A stretch of DNA of 64,000 nucleotides from Bdellovibrionales bacterium RIFOXYD12_FULL_39_22 (GTDB lineage: Bacteria; Bdellovibrionota; Bacteriovoracia; Bacteriovoracales; Bacteriovoracaceae), in contig MEQL01000007.1 of assembly GCA_001770205.1 (NCBI GenBank), forward strand, positions 1 to 64,000, read 5' to 3'. The number at the start of each line of letters is the position of its first letter. The stretch's first letter is position 1. Below the pieces are notes generated by a model that was not told where the DNA came from, made no database searches, and saw nothing but the letters and a program-made list of their open reading frames with translations. A program made the position numbers and the translations under genes. Positions 16,874-25,493 of the stretch are shown here, in pieces.

Positions 16874-17233
16874 CTATTGTTTTTTATTAATACTCAACTC
16901 AATTATTGAGCTATCCTTCTTTAATAAAATATAATCACTACCAATTTCTATAACTTCGCGCTGGCCAACCATGGAGTTTAGGCCAACAGTGCTGCCATTT
17001 ACAATTGCTAACGGAGCTTCGGGGTCGTACATAATGGCCGAGAGCGTCGGTAGTTCTTCTGTGGCGGCGGGGGCGCGACGAACGCCTGCTGATTTTATGA
17101 AAGCATCGTGGCCCCAGGCCAACTCGATTTCTTTATCGATGATAGGAAAATAGTTATCCGATATCATTTGCAACGGTGCTTCCGCACAAATTGCTATCGA
17201 TGAAAAAAACAGAAGAAAAAAATAAGTTCTCAT
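16874..17233 (-). CDS. Small exported pilus protein, MshK/PilP-like
   Basis: 119 residues with an N-terminal signal sequence (YFFLLFFSSIAICAEA). The rest is short and includes YDPEAPLAIVNGSTVGLNSM and a C-terminal beta-rich part (VIEIGSDYILLKKDSSIIEL). This resembles the C-terminal domain of MshK or PilP/GspC-type proteins, which link the inner-membrane complex to the secretin. Similarity is weak and position is the main argument: it lies between the PilO-like and secretin genes and overlaps the former by four bases. Confidence 0.65.
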   Translation of the reverse strand: MRTYFFLLFFSSIAICAEAPLQMISDNYFPIIDKEIELAWGHDAFIKSAGVRRAPAATEELPTLSAIMYDPEAPLAIVNGSTVGLNSMVGQREVIEIGSDYILLKKDSSIIELSINKKQ

Positions 17234-17808
17234 GGTTTATTTCCTGTCATTTCAAAAGTGTTCAACAAGACAATTGCTTCGCATTCCTTTAGTTCATTTT
17301 CAAAGCGAGTAATGTTGACGGAAGTAATTGCTAGCCACTCTGCACTTTGTTCTAAATTTTCTAGAAATTTTGCTAATTCTAGAAAAGAAGATTTAATTTC
17401 AATACTAAAGGTATTTTTGACAACCCCCTCATTAATTTCATTGGAAATGAGAGCAATGGTATTTAGTTGAATTGATTTTTCGGCAGATGTTTCCGCAATT
17501 TTTTTTACCAAAATGGCAAGATTATTAGTTGGCCAAAAATCTTCACTATCTTGATTTTTCTTTTTGTTGGAGGTTTGGGTAAAATTTGTTTTTGTTTGCA
17601 TCTGCAAATTAAGTGTGGCCAGCGTAGATTGGTTGGAACTGTTTTGAGTCTCAAGTTCACTGATGCTTTTTTTAAGATTTTCAATGTTGGTAATTTGCAG
17701 TCGATACCACATTGTGTAAAAAACAGTGATAATAAGAATGATACTCGCGATCATCATTTTTCGTTCTCTGGCGGATAGTTGAATGAGTAAAATATTTTCT
17801 TTGGCCAT
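17230..17808 (-). CDS. PilO/MshJ-like alignment protein
   Basis: 192 residues: a short cytoplasmic N-terminus, one membrane helix (MIASIILIITVFYTMWY, about residues 19-35), a coiled-coil stretch (IENLKKSISELETQNSSNQ) and a ferredoxin-like periplasmic domain (EIKSSFLELAKFLENLEQ). This is the layout of PilO, which pairs with PilN to form the inner-membrane platform between the PilM/ATPase side and the secretin. It follows pilN by five bases and overlaps the MshK-like gene by four. Confidence 0.8.
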   Translation of the reverse strand: MAKENILLIQLSARERKMMIASIILIITVFYTMWYRLQITNIENLKKSISELETQNSSNQSTLATLNLQMQTKTNFTQTSNKKKNQDSEDFWPTNNLAILVKKIAETSAEKSIQLNTIALISNEINEGVVKNTFSIEIKSSFLELAKFLENLEQSAEWLAITSVNITRFENELKECEAIVLLNTFEMTGNKP

Positions 17809-17813
17809 ATACT

Positions 17814-18395
17814 CTATTGTTGTTTCACCTGGTTGTTATTTATAAGTCCGGAAGTGGCAAACTCAAATTCAACAAGATCGGAACTACCATCTTGCGCCAT
17901 GCCGGAATATTTTATAAGCATTTTATTGTAATAGTTGGACTTAGTAATTCTTTCAAAAAAAGTAGAAACTTTAACTTGGTTGGCAGATGTTCCCTTAAGA
18001 AAAAGTCCAATGTCACTATTTTCGGCCTTAAATAGAAGCCGGTCGATCCATATCGCGCTGGGAATGATTAGCGATAGTTCTTTAAAATAGTTGGCCCAAG
18101 TAACTTTTTGCGCATTGAGATCCTTTAAGCTTTTTGCCATTTTAACCTGCGCTTCAATGGCCGCCATTTGGGTGTTGATATTTTGGATTTCTTGCGCTCG
18201 TTGTTGATTTAGCGAAGTAACTAACCTTAGTTTTCTTTCCAAGCTCATTTTATGCATTTGCTGATTAATGCCAATATAGGAGACTGCTAAAAAAGTAATG
18301 ATTAGTGCGGTCAAAGTAATAAAATCTTGCGAAACTTGCTGCAAGGCAGATTTGGCTGGAAGGAGATTAATATTTTCTTTTATCATACTGCTCAT
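17814..18395 (-). CDS. PilN-like alignment protein
   Basis: 193 residues. The N-terminus MIKENINLLPAKSA holds the INLLP motif of PilN, which binds PilM. A single membrane helix follows (LTALIITFLAVSYIGI), then a coiled coil and a ferredoxin-like periplasmic part with SLIIPSAIWIDRLLF. It starts inside the end of the pilM gene (four-base overlap), so the two are probably translated together. Confidence 0.85.
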   Translation of the reverse strand: MSSMIKENINLLPAKSALQQVSQDFITLTALIITFLAVSYIGINQQMHKMSLERKLRLVTSLNQQRAQEIQNINTQMAAIEAQVKMAKSLKDLNAQKVTWANYFKELSLIIPSAIWIDRLLFKAENSDIGLFLKGTSANQVKVSTFFERITKSNYYNKMLIKYSGMAQDGSSDLVEFEFATSGLINNNQVKQQ

Positions 18396-19453
18396 GTTAC
18401 ACCTCGTAATGCCAGGCCTACTGAGGTTGCCATAGAGTTTATGTTATTGAAGATAAAATTTTTATTGTCGCTATCTTCGGCCAGTTCAATATTTTTAAAG
18501 GGGTTGGGAACGAGGCATTTAATTTTATAATGTTCTTCAAATAGCTCACAAAGGCCCTGGCCTTTGCTGCCGCCACCGGTAAAGAAGAATGCCTCCACCG
18601 GCCATTTTTTGAAGTGAAACTCACTAAGATAATCTATATTTTCTTGGATTTTACTCAGAATTTCATCGAAATCTTCTTTGGCCATTTGATGGCCTATGGG
18701 CGAGGAAGTGCGGAAAGGATTATTGTCCTTGCTCGATAGATCTTTCTTGAATGATTCTGCTTCTCCATAATTTATGGATAGTGATTTGATTAAGTTGTGA
18801 CTTATTAATCCCATTGATTGCTTAATTACAGTAAGAGAAATTACTTGTTTTCCTAGCAAAAGCGCAACCGTTGTATGAGTCTCTCCCATATCGACTAAAA
18901 TATGACAATGTCCCTCTTTGAGATATCCATTGAATGAAAGCATTCTAGCAATGGCCTCAATGTCTGCATCTAGGATGTAAGGTTTTAAATTAGCAGAATA
19001 CAAGAGGGCCGTATTAGCATTTACTTTGCTTAGTTTTGTAGTGAATACTTTGATGTTATACATCTTCTCTTTGCTTGATTCATCTAAAGAAGCAGTGTAA
19101 TCAAAACTGCATTTTTCAATAGCGTAATTTATGTGCTTGGCCACTTCGTTGCGTATTATGGCAGATAAGTCTTTCTTTGGCATTGCAGGCAATTTTAAGT
19201 CAAAGCTATTTATATTATAATTGCCGATATTGAAGATAACGTCATATTTATTGAGGCCATGAATTTCCGATAGGGCCTTGAGACCTAAAGCAGTGTCGGC
19301 ATTATTAGGGAAGTTGGGATTAGACTCTGCGTAATCAAAGATAAAAGCATTATCTAGAAAAACTCTTTTTTTTCTCTTATGTAGTAAAACGCCTTTGATA
19401 GAGCGCTGTCCTAAGTCCAACCCGAGAGTATTTTTTTTTATCATGTTAAACAT
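18392..19453 (-). CDS. PilM-like actin-fold ATPase (MshI-type)
   Basis: 353 residues with the actin-like fold of PilM: LGLDLGQRSIKGVLL near the N-terminus (phosphate 1), ILVDMGETHTTVALL around residue 186 (phosphate 2) and FFTGGGSKGQGLCELF near residue 304 (adenosine-binding). It assembles on the cytoplasmic face of the inner membrane and binds the PilN N-terminus. The start could be ATG 19453 or the in-frame ATG at 19444. It follows mshN by one base and overlaps pilN by four. Confidence 0.88.
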   Translation of the reverse strand: MFNMIKKNTLGLDLGQRSIKGVLLHKRKKRVFLDNAFIFDYAESNPNFPNNADTALGLKALSEIHGLNKYDVIFNIGNYNINSFDLKLPAMPKKDLSAIIRNEVAKHINYAIEKCSFDYTASLDESSKEKMYNIKVFTTKLSKVNANTALLYSANLKPYILDADIEAIARMLSFNGYLKEGHCHILVDMGETHTTVALLLGKQVISLTVIKQSMGLISHNLIKSLSINYGEAESFKKDLSSKDNNPFRTSSPIGHQMAKEDFDEILSKIQENIDYLSEFHFKKWPVEAFFFTGGGSKGQGLCELFEEHYKIKCLVPNPFKNIELAEDSDNKNFIFNNINSMATSVGLALRGVT

Positions 19454-19454
19454 T

Positions 19455-20192
19455 TTACTTTACTGCTCCTGCACTATACAAAAGCAAGGGATACATTTTT
19501 ATAATTCGTTGCTTCAATAATTTAATTATTTCTGGTGAAGCATCGCGCGCTTTTATATAGCGTCGGTAAAAATCATAGGATAAATCCCATTCCTTTTGCT
19601 TTTCGTAAGCAAAACCTAAATTTAACATTGCATCAGAGTAGTCAGGATTAATGCGAATGGCCGCAAGAAAATCTACAATTGCCAAATCTAATTTTTCTTG
19701 CGCGAGATAAACTGTTCCCCGATTATTAAAGAGCGTGGCATCGTTGGAATGTTTTTTTAGGGCCAGGTCAATGAGCGGAAGTGCCTTGTTGAAATCATTG
19801 TTGTGACGATAAATCACGGCCATATTATTTAATATTTCTTTTGGGGTTTTTTCTAAATCACTATTAACAAGTGGAGTTATTTTTTGTAAGGCCAGTTGGT
19901 AATTTTTTTGGCGAAAGGCCAAGATGGCCTCGTTGTTGGACTGATTAAAATTTAATTCCACTTTTGGTTCCAGTGTCGTTTGCAAAGTGGCACGTTTTTG
20001 ATACCAACGATACCCACCCCAAGTGGAAACTGCGGCCATAAAAAAAAGGGCGATGGCCAAGGTGGATGGAAATTTTTTGTGAGTTGTTGTTGGCCGATGT
20101 ATTTGTGGCGGAACAAGCGAAAGATGTGCCTTTTTGATAGCATCTATCTTTTTTTCTTCGACACCTTCTAATTTTTTAATAATCTCGCTCAT
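19455..20192 (-). CDS. TPR protein of the pilus operon, MshN-like
   Basis: 245 residues. A cytoplasmic N-terminus precedes a membrane helix (STLAIALFFMAAVSTWGGY, about 43-61). The C-terminal half has tetratricopeptide repeats such as NMAVIYRHNNDFNKALPLID and LNLGFAYEKQKEWDLSYDFY. MshN in MSHA loci has the same anchor-plus-TPR layout and helps assemble the secretin or pilus. It overlaps the preceding ATPase gene by four bases. Confidence 0.78.
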   Translation of the reverse strand: MSEIIKKLEGVEEKKIDAIKKAHLSLVPPQIHRPTTTHKKFPSTLAIALFFMAAVSTWGGYRWYQKRATLQTTLEPKVELNFNQSNNEAILAFRQKNYQLALQKITPLVNSDLEKTPKEILNNMAVIYRHNNDFNKALPLIDLALKKHSNDATLFNNRGTVYLAQEKLDLAIVDFLAAIRINPDYSDAMLNLGFAYEKQKEWDLSYDFYRRYIKARDASPEIIKLLKQRIIKMYPLLLYSAGAVK

Positions 20193-21019
20193 CGTAATCC
20201 TATAAAAAATCTGGACTTGGGTATAGGGGCCAGATTGGTATCCTTTAGAGCTATTTTTACAATTTTATCAGTAATAATCCGTGTCTGTTCTTTTACTCCG
20301 CAAAGCAAGGCCGTTTTACAAATTAAATTAATTAAGCGTGGTATTCCTCGAGAGTAGTTGTAAATCATTTTAGTGGCCTTATAGTCAAAACGAACAAAAT
20401 TGCTTCCTCGGGCCAATTCGATCCTATGTTTGATGTACATTTCCACTTCATGAAATGGTAGAGGAGATAATGTTAGATTTTTTGAAATGCGCTGATTTAC
20501 CTGACGCATATCTGGCCGAGCTAAAATAGTGGTTAGTTCAGGTTGGCCAAGTAGAATAATTTGAATTAGCTTTTTTGTTTCACATTCCAAATTACTGATC
20601 TGTCTAATGGTTTCTAATGATTTTAGGGATAGAGATTGGGCCTCATCAATGAAAAGAATGGTCTGTCTATTTTCCGCGGCATTGGCCAGCAAAAATCGCT
20701 CCAGCATATTAAACTCATCATCGCTTGATGGAATATTAAGTTCTCGATTTATTGCGGCAATAAGTTCTTTGCCTTCCAGATTGGGCCAGTAAAGAAAGGC
20801 GGTGTTAACATCACTTTTGAACTGTTTGATTATATATCTGGCCAACATGCTTTTACCGGTGCCAACTTCTCCGGTAATACTGATAAAGCCTCGGCCTTGC
20901 TCTAGTAGTTCCGTTAGTTGGGCCAAGGTGTTTTGGTGAGTGTTGGATGAGAAATAAAAGTAGGTATTCGGTGTTTCCGAAAATGGGTCAGTTGAAAAAT
21001 TATAAAATTTACTCAGCAT
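20189..21019 (-). CDS. mshM: ExeA/MshM-type AAA ATPase
   Basis: 276 residues from ATG 21019, chosen because AAGGA lies seven bases upstream and the product then begins MLSKFYNFSTDPFSETPNT like MshM and ExeA. A longer frame from 21082 lacks this. Walker A is SITGEVGTGKSMLARY, Walker B is TILFIDEAQSLSL and an arginine region follows (ISKNLTLSPLPFHEVEMY). Such ATPases are coupled to secretin assembly. No peptidoglycan-binding domain is present, unlike ExeA. It is the first gene of the leftward pilus operon, about 217 bp from the divergent pilins. Confidence 0.87.
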   Translation of the reverse strand: MLSKFYNFSTDPFSETPNTYFYFSSNTHQNTLAQLTELLEQGRGFISITGEVGTGKSMLARYIIKQFKSDVNTAFLYWPNLEGKELIAAINRELNIPSSDDEFNMLERFLLANAAENRQTILFIDEAQSLSLKSLETIRQISNLECETKKLIQIILLGQPELTTILARPDMRQVNQRISKNLTLSPLPFHEVEMYIKHRIELARGSNFVRFDYKATKMIYNYSRGIPRLINLICKTALLCGVKEQTRIITDKIVKIALKDTNLAPIPKSRFFIGLR

Positions 21020-21235
21020 CTTAACTTCCTTGTTGGCCAGAACTTGGCCTAATTCGCTAGCTATTTTTCGAGAGGTGAGCATTAAACTTTAAAAGATAGA
21101 AGACTAAAAAAGTCAGGAGAGCACTATTTGCCTAGGTGGAATTAAATATTCAATTGTTTTTAAAAAAAAAGGGTATTACCCTAGTATGGTAACGATTTAA
21201 TAATACTACATCATACCCAACTAGGAGAGTGAAAA
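21020..21235. promoter_or_regulatory. Divergent promoter region of the pilus locus
   Basis: This 216-bp gap separates the leftward alignment operon from the rightward pilin genes and must carry both start regions. GGGTATTACCC and nearby TAGTATGGTAACG occur upstream of the pilins, but I could not assign a clear -10/-35 pair or a sigma-54 site. GGAG precedes the pilin ATG by about eight bases. Confidence 0.35.
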
Positions 21236-21769
21236 ATGATGAAGATAAATGACAAAGGTTTTACCCTTATTGAAATTTTGATGGTTGTTATGCTAGTGGC
21301 AATTATGGCACTTGTCGCAGTACCACAATTTTTAGATTTCCAAACGCAATCTAAAAATGCAGCAACTCAAGGGGCGCTAGGGGCATTGAGGACTGCGATT
21401 GCTAACCAAAAAATACAGATGGTTGTAAAATGTGCTGCGCCGGCCAGTGCTTGGCCAGAGTTTGCGGCGGTTAGTGGAAACGATATTACTGATGGTACTT
21501 ATTGTGCAGCGGCAACACTGGCGGCACTTACCCCTCCACTTCCTGCAATACCAGCTGCGGATGCTGTGTTCATTAGCGGAGAAGACTTACCAGTAAATCC
21601 ATGGGACGATAGTAGTACGGTCACTGATTGTGCGGTAGCTGCTTGTACTACAGGTGGTGATCGCTCGGGTTGTTCAGCCGCGGCCACGCTAGATGGTGGA
21701 TGGTGCTATGATGATGCCTCTGGAATTATTTTCGCTAACTCTGATAACGATAACGAAAACACTTTCTAA
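21236..21769 (+). CDS. Type IV pilin, probable major MSHA-like pilin
   Basis: 177 residues. The leader MMKINDKG is cut before FTLIEILMVVMLVAIMALVA, giving the hydrophobic N-terminal helix with Glu5, the hallmark of type IV pilins. The globular part is rich in Ala, Gly and Asp and has six or more cysteines, so disulfides in the C-terminal half are likely (for example CAVAACTTGGDRSGC). It is first in the rightward operon, with a good ribosome-binding site and its own 13-bp gap to the next pilin, which fits a major subunit. The tail ends DNDNENTF. Confidence 0.85.
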   Translation: MMKINDKGFTLIEILMVVMLVAIMALVAVPQFLDFQTQSKNAATQGALGALRTAIANQKIQMVVKCAAPASAWPEFAAVSGNDITDGTYCAAATLAALTPPLPAIPAADAVFISGEDLPVNPWDDSSTVTDCAVAACTTGGDRSGCSAAATLDGGWCYDDASGIIFANSDNDNENTF

Positions 21770-21782
21770 AATAAGTTAGTGC

Positions 21783-22238
21783 ATGATATCTAACAACCGC
21801 GGCTTCACCCTAATTGAGATTTTGATGGTTGTTGTTCTGATAGGGATTGTTGCCGTGGTTGTTACTCCAAATTTCATAGATTTTTCTGATGAAGCAAAAT
21901 CAGCGGTCACGCAAGAAAAACTGGTTGTCATAAAATATGCTATCATGGGAGATCCCAAGCTTGTTTCTTCTGGGGCATTAAAAAGTTCTGGTTATTTCTC
22001 TCATATGGGAAGTTTGCCCTCCACGCTTAATGATCTGGTAGTGCAAGGGGTGCAGACAACTTATGATCCATTTACCAAGCTAGGTTGGCGAGGGCCTTAT
22101 TTAGATAATACCTCCGCAGATTGGAATTTGGATGGTTGGAAAACGGCCATTATCTATAGCCAAGTAGGGCGAACAATAACTAGCTGTGGAGAGGATGGTC
22201 TTTGTGGGAATGGTGATGATATTCAGATCTCATTTTAA
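21783..22238 (+). CDS. Minor pilin, GspG-like
   Basis: 151 residues with leader MISNNRG cut before FTLIEILMVVVLIGIVAVVV. The body is GspG-like: GWRGPYLD, DGWKTAIIYS and a C-terminal CGEDGLCGNGDDIQ that looks like the Ca-binding loop of GspG pseudopilins, here bracketed by two cysteines. The codons of this loop (GGT GAT GAT ATT) contain the start codon of the next pilin, so the genes overlap by 23 bases. It would be incorporated near the pilus tip or prime assembly. Confidence 0.85.
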   Translation: MISNNRGFTLIEILMVVVLIGIVAVVVTPNFIDFSDEAKSAVTQEKLVVIKYAIMGDPKLVSSGALKSSGYFSHMGSLPSTLNDLVVQGVQTTYDPFTKLGWRGPYLDNTSADWNLDGWKTAIIYSQVGRTITSCGEDGLCGNGDDIQISF

Positions 22239-22677
22239 GAGAGCAGGATTTTCTCTTATTTCAGTAATGATAAGTTTGATGGCATTAACCGTGACTACTT
22301 CTCTTTTTCTATTAAATTCCACTTCGCAAAATAGTCAGCAAGAACTTCTAATTACCACTGAACGTATCAAAAATTTGGCAGTGGCCATTGCGGACTATAA
22401 AGAAAATAATTCAATTGCCCCAACAAATTTGGATCAGTTAGTTACTAAAAGCGTGGCCGATGCTGATTGTGATGTGGATACCGATACTGCTTCTCCTACC
22501 TATAGACAAATGAGTGGTTGGTGTGGGCCCTATTTGAAAATTACTTTTGCAGAAGATGGAGAAAGTTTTAAGATAGATGGATGGGGAACGCTTTTTCAGC
22601 ATACGAGTGCTTATGTGCGTAGTTGTGGCCCCAATAAAACTTGTGGTGATGGGGATGATATCATTGAGAGGATTTAA
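22216..22677 (+). CDS. Minor pilin lacking Glu5
   Basis: 153 residues from ATG 22216; the longer frame from 22186 would add residues before a normal leader. The leader MIFRSHFKRAG precedes FSLISVMISLMALTVTTSLF. Residue +5 of the mature protein is Ser instead of the usual Glu, as in GspK-type initiating minor pilins. The body has MSGWCGPYLKITF and a C-terminal CGPNKTCGDGDDI, the same Cys-bracketed Ca-loop as the preceding pilin. It overlaps its neighbours by 23 bases on both sides, and the next start codon again lies in the loop codons. Confidence 0.82.
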   Translation: MIFRSHFKRAGFSLISVMISLMALTVTTSLFLLNSTSQNSQQELLITTERIKNLAVAIADYKENNSIAPTNLDQLVTKSVADADCDVDTDTASPTYRQMSGWCGPYLKITFAEDGESFKIDGWGTLFQHTSAYVRSCGPNKTCGDGDDIIERI

Positions 22678-23869
22678 AAAAAATAACGGTTTTACATTGA
22701 TTGAAATGCTTATGGCCGTAATGGTCATTGGTATTTTATCGGTGGTTTCTATAAATTATATGCAAAATGATATTTCCGAAATTAGATTTGATGAAACGCT
22801 AAATGAATTAGAAAAAATTAAGTTTGCTATGGTGGGAGATGAGTCTGTTACCTCCGGCGGAGAGCGTATCAGTTTTGGTTTTCAAGGCGATATTGGGGGC
22901 ATGCCGGCAACTTTGGCACAACTTCTTACTAATGTCACTTACCCAGCATGGAGCATGAATAGTACATATCGTGTTGGTATCGGCTGGAATGGGCCATATC
23001 TTTCTAGTGAAACTGGTAACGATGTGGCCAAAGATGCCTGGGGTAATAACTATATTTATAATTCTGCGAGTAATCCAGTAACCGTTATTAGCTATGGTGC
23101 CGACGGTGCGGTAGGTGGAGCAGGGCTTGACAGTGATATCACCGTTTCCATTCCACTTAATTATTATCAGTCAGATGTTTACGGATTTATCTCTGATGGT
23201 AGCAATCCATATGTGGGAGGGGCGGTAATTGAACTTTATACTCCTAATGGTGCCGGTGTAATAACAACGCGCTCTTTAGCTATTACGGCCGCGGACAGTG
23301 GATATTTTTCTTTTTTGGGAGTATCGGCCGGTGTTCGTTCCATTTCTGTCTATATTCCAAATAAGACAACACCAACTACCATCATGGGCCCGGCCATTGT
23401 AGTTATAGATAAACCTAAATTTATGATTCCCAGTACTCTCTTTAACATTAATTCTGGGGGAGGAGGAGGAGGGTGTCCTGCTTCCACCGCTATTCAATAC
23501 GTGACAGGATCGGCCAATTATCCGTTAGGGGTTCCTCCTAATAAGCGTGCGGCATTTAATGTTAATGTTACAGGTGCTTTAACTATTTCTTCTATACAGT
23601 TTACCCATAACGTTAGTGGTGCATCAATAACGCAAGTAGTTTTTCCCTCCGCTACTTATGATTGTACGCTACCTACCGCATTTGCACCTTGTCCTGTTGC
23701 CTCCGGAGTGGAAACAGTTCCTAATCCAGTAATAAGTATGTCGGTGGGAAATAATCAAACAATAACCATGACATTTGATACTAACGTAAAAGGCAACATT
23801 ACCAGTTTGGAAGTTTATGTAGTCCATTCCTTGGGCTGCACGTTGTTTACGATAACCGATTTTATATAA
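22655..23869 (+). CDS. Large pilin fused to adhesin-like domain
   Basis: 404 residues from ATG 22655. The leader MISLRGFKKNNG is cut before FTLIEMLMAVMVIGILSVVS. Residues to about 155 form a GspG-like domain with GIGWNGPYL, DAWGNNYIY and a Ca-loop SYGADGAVGGAGLDSDI. Then comes DVYGFISDGSNPYVGGAVIE, the start of a carboxypeptidase-regulatory-like (Ig-like) beta domain, and a Gly-rich linker before a C-terminal region with several cysteines (about 270-404). This is a candidate tip adhesin: pilin first half, binding module second half. It is translated from a start inside the end of the preceding minor pilin and followed by mshG. Confidence 0.85.
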   Translation: MISLRGFKKNNGFTLIEMLMAVMVIGILSVVSINYMQNDISEIRFDETLNELEKIKFAMVGDESVTSGGERISFGFQGDIGGMPATLAQLLTNVTYPAWSMNSTYRVGIGWNGPYLSSETGNDVAKDAWGNNYIYNSASNPVTVISYGADGAVGGAGLDSDITVSIPLNYYQSDVYGFISDGSNPYVGGAVIELYTPNGAGVITTRSLAITAADSGYFSFLGVSAGVRSISVYIPNKTTPTTIMGPAIVVIDKPKFMIPSTLFNINSGGGGGGCPASTAIQYVTGSANYPLGVPPNKRAAFNVNVTGALTISSIQFTHNVSGASITQVVFPSATYDCTLPTAFAPCPVASGVETVPNPVISMSVGNNQTITMTFDTNVKGNITSLEVYVVHSLGCTLFTITDFI

Positions 23870-23888
23870 GTTATTTTTAGGATATTCG

Positions 23889-25097
23889 ATGGCCATTTTC
23901 AAATACAAGGCAAGAAATAATAGAGGCGAATTGCAAAGCGGTGAAATATCTGCTGAAAGTGTTTCGCAGGCACAAGAGCAAATTTCTCAGGCGGGAGTTT
24001 ATATAACAGAGTTAAGCGAGAAGACGATCTCTTTTAATCCAATGTCTTTTTTGGTTCCCAAAGTTAAGATGGATGACCTAATGGTTTTTAATGGCCAATT
24101 GGAGACGGTTTTTTCTGTAGGTATTCCGCTGATGCGCGGATTGGAATTTATTCGAGAGCAGACTATTAATCCCACTCTTAAAAGTGCCCTGGGGGATATT
24201 TTACATGATTTGGCCGAAGGATTAGAGTTTAGTCAGGCGGTTGGAAAACATCCACATATTTTTGATTCTACCTATCAGAGTCTATTGGTGGCCGGTGAGG
24301 CCACCGGAGAGTTAGAGAATATTTTAGCAAAGATTTCTGATATTATTTCTGCTAAAATGGATAATCGGGCAAAAATTAATTCTGCCATTTTTTACCCCAA
24401 ATTAGTTTTAACTTTTTTGGTAATAATATTTTTTATCTCAGTCTATGTAATTATTCCAAAGATGCAGGGCTTTTATAAAAACTTAAAAATAGAGTTACCG
24501 GCAATTACCAGGATAATGCTTACTATTTCAGAAATTCTAACATCGCCAGGATTTATCATTATCGCCATTTTGCTGTTTGGCCTGTTTTTTCATTTTCGTA
24601 AACAGTTTGTAGATAAATATTTGCTTAATATTCATACGCTCTTTCTAAAAATTCCAATCATTGGAACAATTATTTTAGAAGCAGAAGTTAATAGCTTTTG
24701 TACAGTACTAAGTCTTTTGCTACAAAATGGCATTGGACAGTTAGAAAGTTTGAAAATTTTACGAGGAGTTTTGTCTAATAGAAAGATGGTTGAAACGATA
24801 GCTTATTGTGAAAAAGTTATTGCCGAAGGCCGGAGTTTGAGCTTTGGCCTAAAAAGTACCAAGGTGTTCCCACCGTTGCTGTCAAATTTTATAACTATCG
24901 GCGAAGAGGCCGGTGATATCGAAAAGATTTTAGAAAAAATGGCCGTTTACTATAAAAAAAGGGTCAATCATAGTTTAGATAATTTTTCTAAACTTATTGA
25001 GCCGCTGCTGCTTTTTGTTATCTTTGGTGCGGTAATGGGACTTGCCTTGGCCGTCTTTATGCCAATGTGGCAGATGTCTTCAGCAATTAAGCATTAG
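23889..25097 (+). CDS. mshG: Pilus inner-membrane platform protein, MshG/GspF/PilC
   Basis: 402 residues with the two-domain GspF fold: N-terminal FKYKARNNRGELQSGEI, first T2SSF domain (FNGQLETVFSVGIPLMRGLE, AVGKHPHIFDSTYQSLLVAG), two membrane helices near residues 170-190 and 220-240, second T2SSF domain (FCTVLSLLLQNGIGQLESL, TKVFPPLLSNFITIGEEAGD) and a C-terminal helix (PLLLFVIFGAVMGLALAVF). It converts ATPase movement into pilin extraction. AGGA precedes the ATG. It ends the pilin operon and converges tightly on the receiver gene. Confidence 0.94.
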   Translation: MAIFKYKARNNRGELQSGEISAESVSQAQEQISQAGVYITELSEKTISFNPMSFLVPKVKMDDLMVFNGQLETVFSVGIPLMRGLEFIREQTINPTLKSALGDILHDLAEGLEFSQAVGKHPHIFDSTYQSLLVAGEATGELENILAKISDIISAKMDNRAKINSAIFYPKLVLTFLVIIFFISVYVIIPKMQGFYKNLKIELPAITRIMLTISEILTSPGFIIIAILLFGLFFHFRKQFVDKYLLNIHTLFLKIPIIGTIILEAEVNSFCTVLSLLLQNGIGQLESLKILRGVLSNRKMVETIAYCEKVIAEGRSLSFGLKSTKVFPPLLSNFITIGEEAGDIEKILEKMAVYYKKRVNHSLDNFSKLIEPLLLFVIFGAVMGLALAVFMPMWQMSSAIKH

Positions 25098-25098
25098 A

Positions 25099-25476
25099 TT
25101 ATTTTTTATTTGCCAGAATCATATTGAGATAGGGAATTAAGTTTGTGAGATAATACATTTTGTCAAAAAAACTTACGTCTTTGATATTTTTAACTTCCTT
25201 CTCTACATTTTCTAAATAGGCAGATAAAATCACAATAGGTGTTTTCTGATTGATCCCCGGATTTGCCCGCAGGGATTCAACAAATTTTTTACCACTCATT
25301 TGTGGCATGACGTAGTCAACCAAAATTAAATCATACTTTTGTTCCTGCGCTATTTCTAATCCTTCCACAGGATTGCTAATTGCTTCAAGTTCACAATCAA
25401 ATTCATCAGTGATAGCTTCGGATAACAAATCCAAAAAACTTTCTTCATCATCAATAAGTAAAAATTTATATTTCAT
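25099..25476 (-). CDS. Single-domain response regulator
   Basis: 125 residues from ATG 25476 (TTG 25488 is the longest frame). Receiver domain only: acidic pair DDEES, phospho-acceptor Asp in LILVDYVMPQMSG, a Ser in VILSAY and the conserved Lys in FFDKMYYL. It has no output domain, so it acts by binding a partner, perhaps the adjacent pilus ATPase. It follows mshE by about 17 bases and ends two bases from the convergent mshG, so it is probably part of the pilus system. Confidence 0.85.
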   Translation of the reverse strand: MKYKFLLIDDEESFLDLLSEAITDEFDCELEAISNPVEGLEIAQEQKYDLILVDYVMPQMSGKKFVESLRANPGINQKTPIVILSAYLENVEKEVKNIKDVSFFDKMYYLTNLIPYLNMILANKK

Positions 25477-25493
25477 AACATCATCCAATTTAT

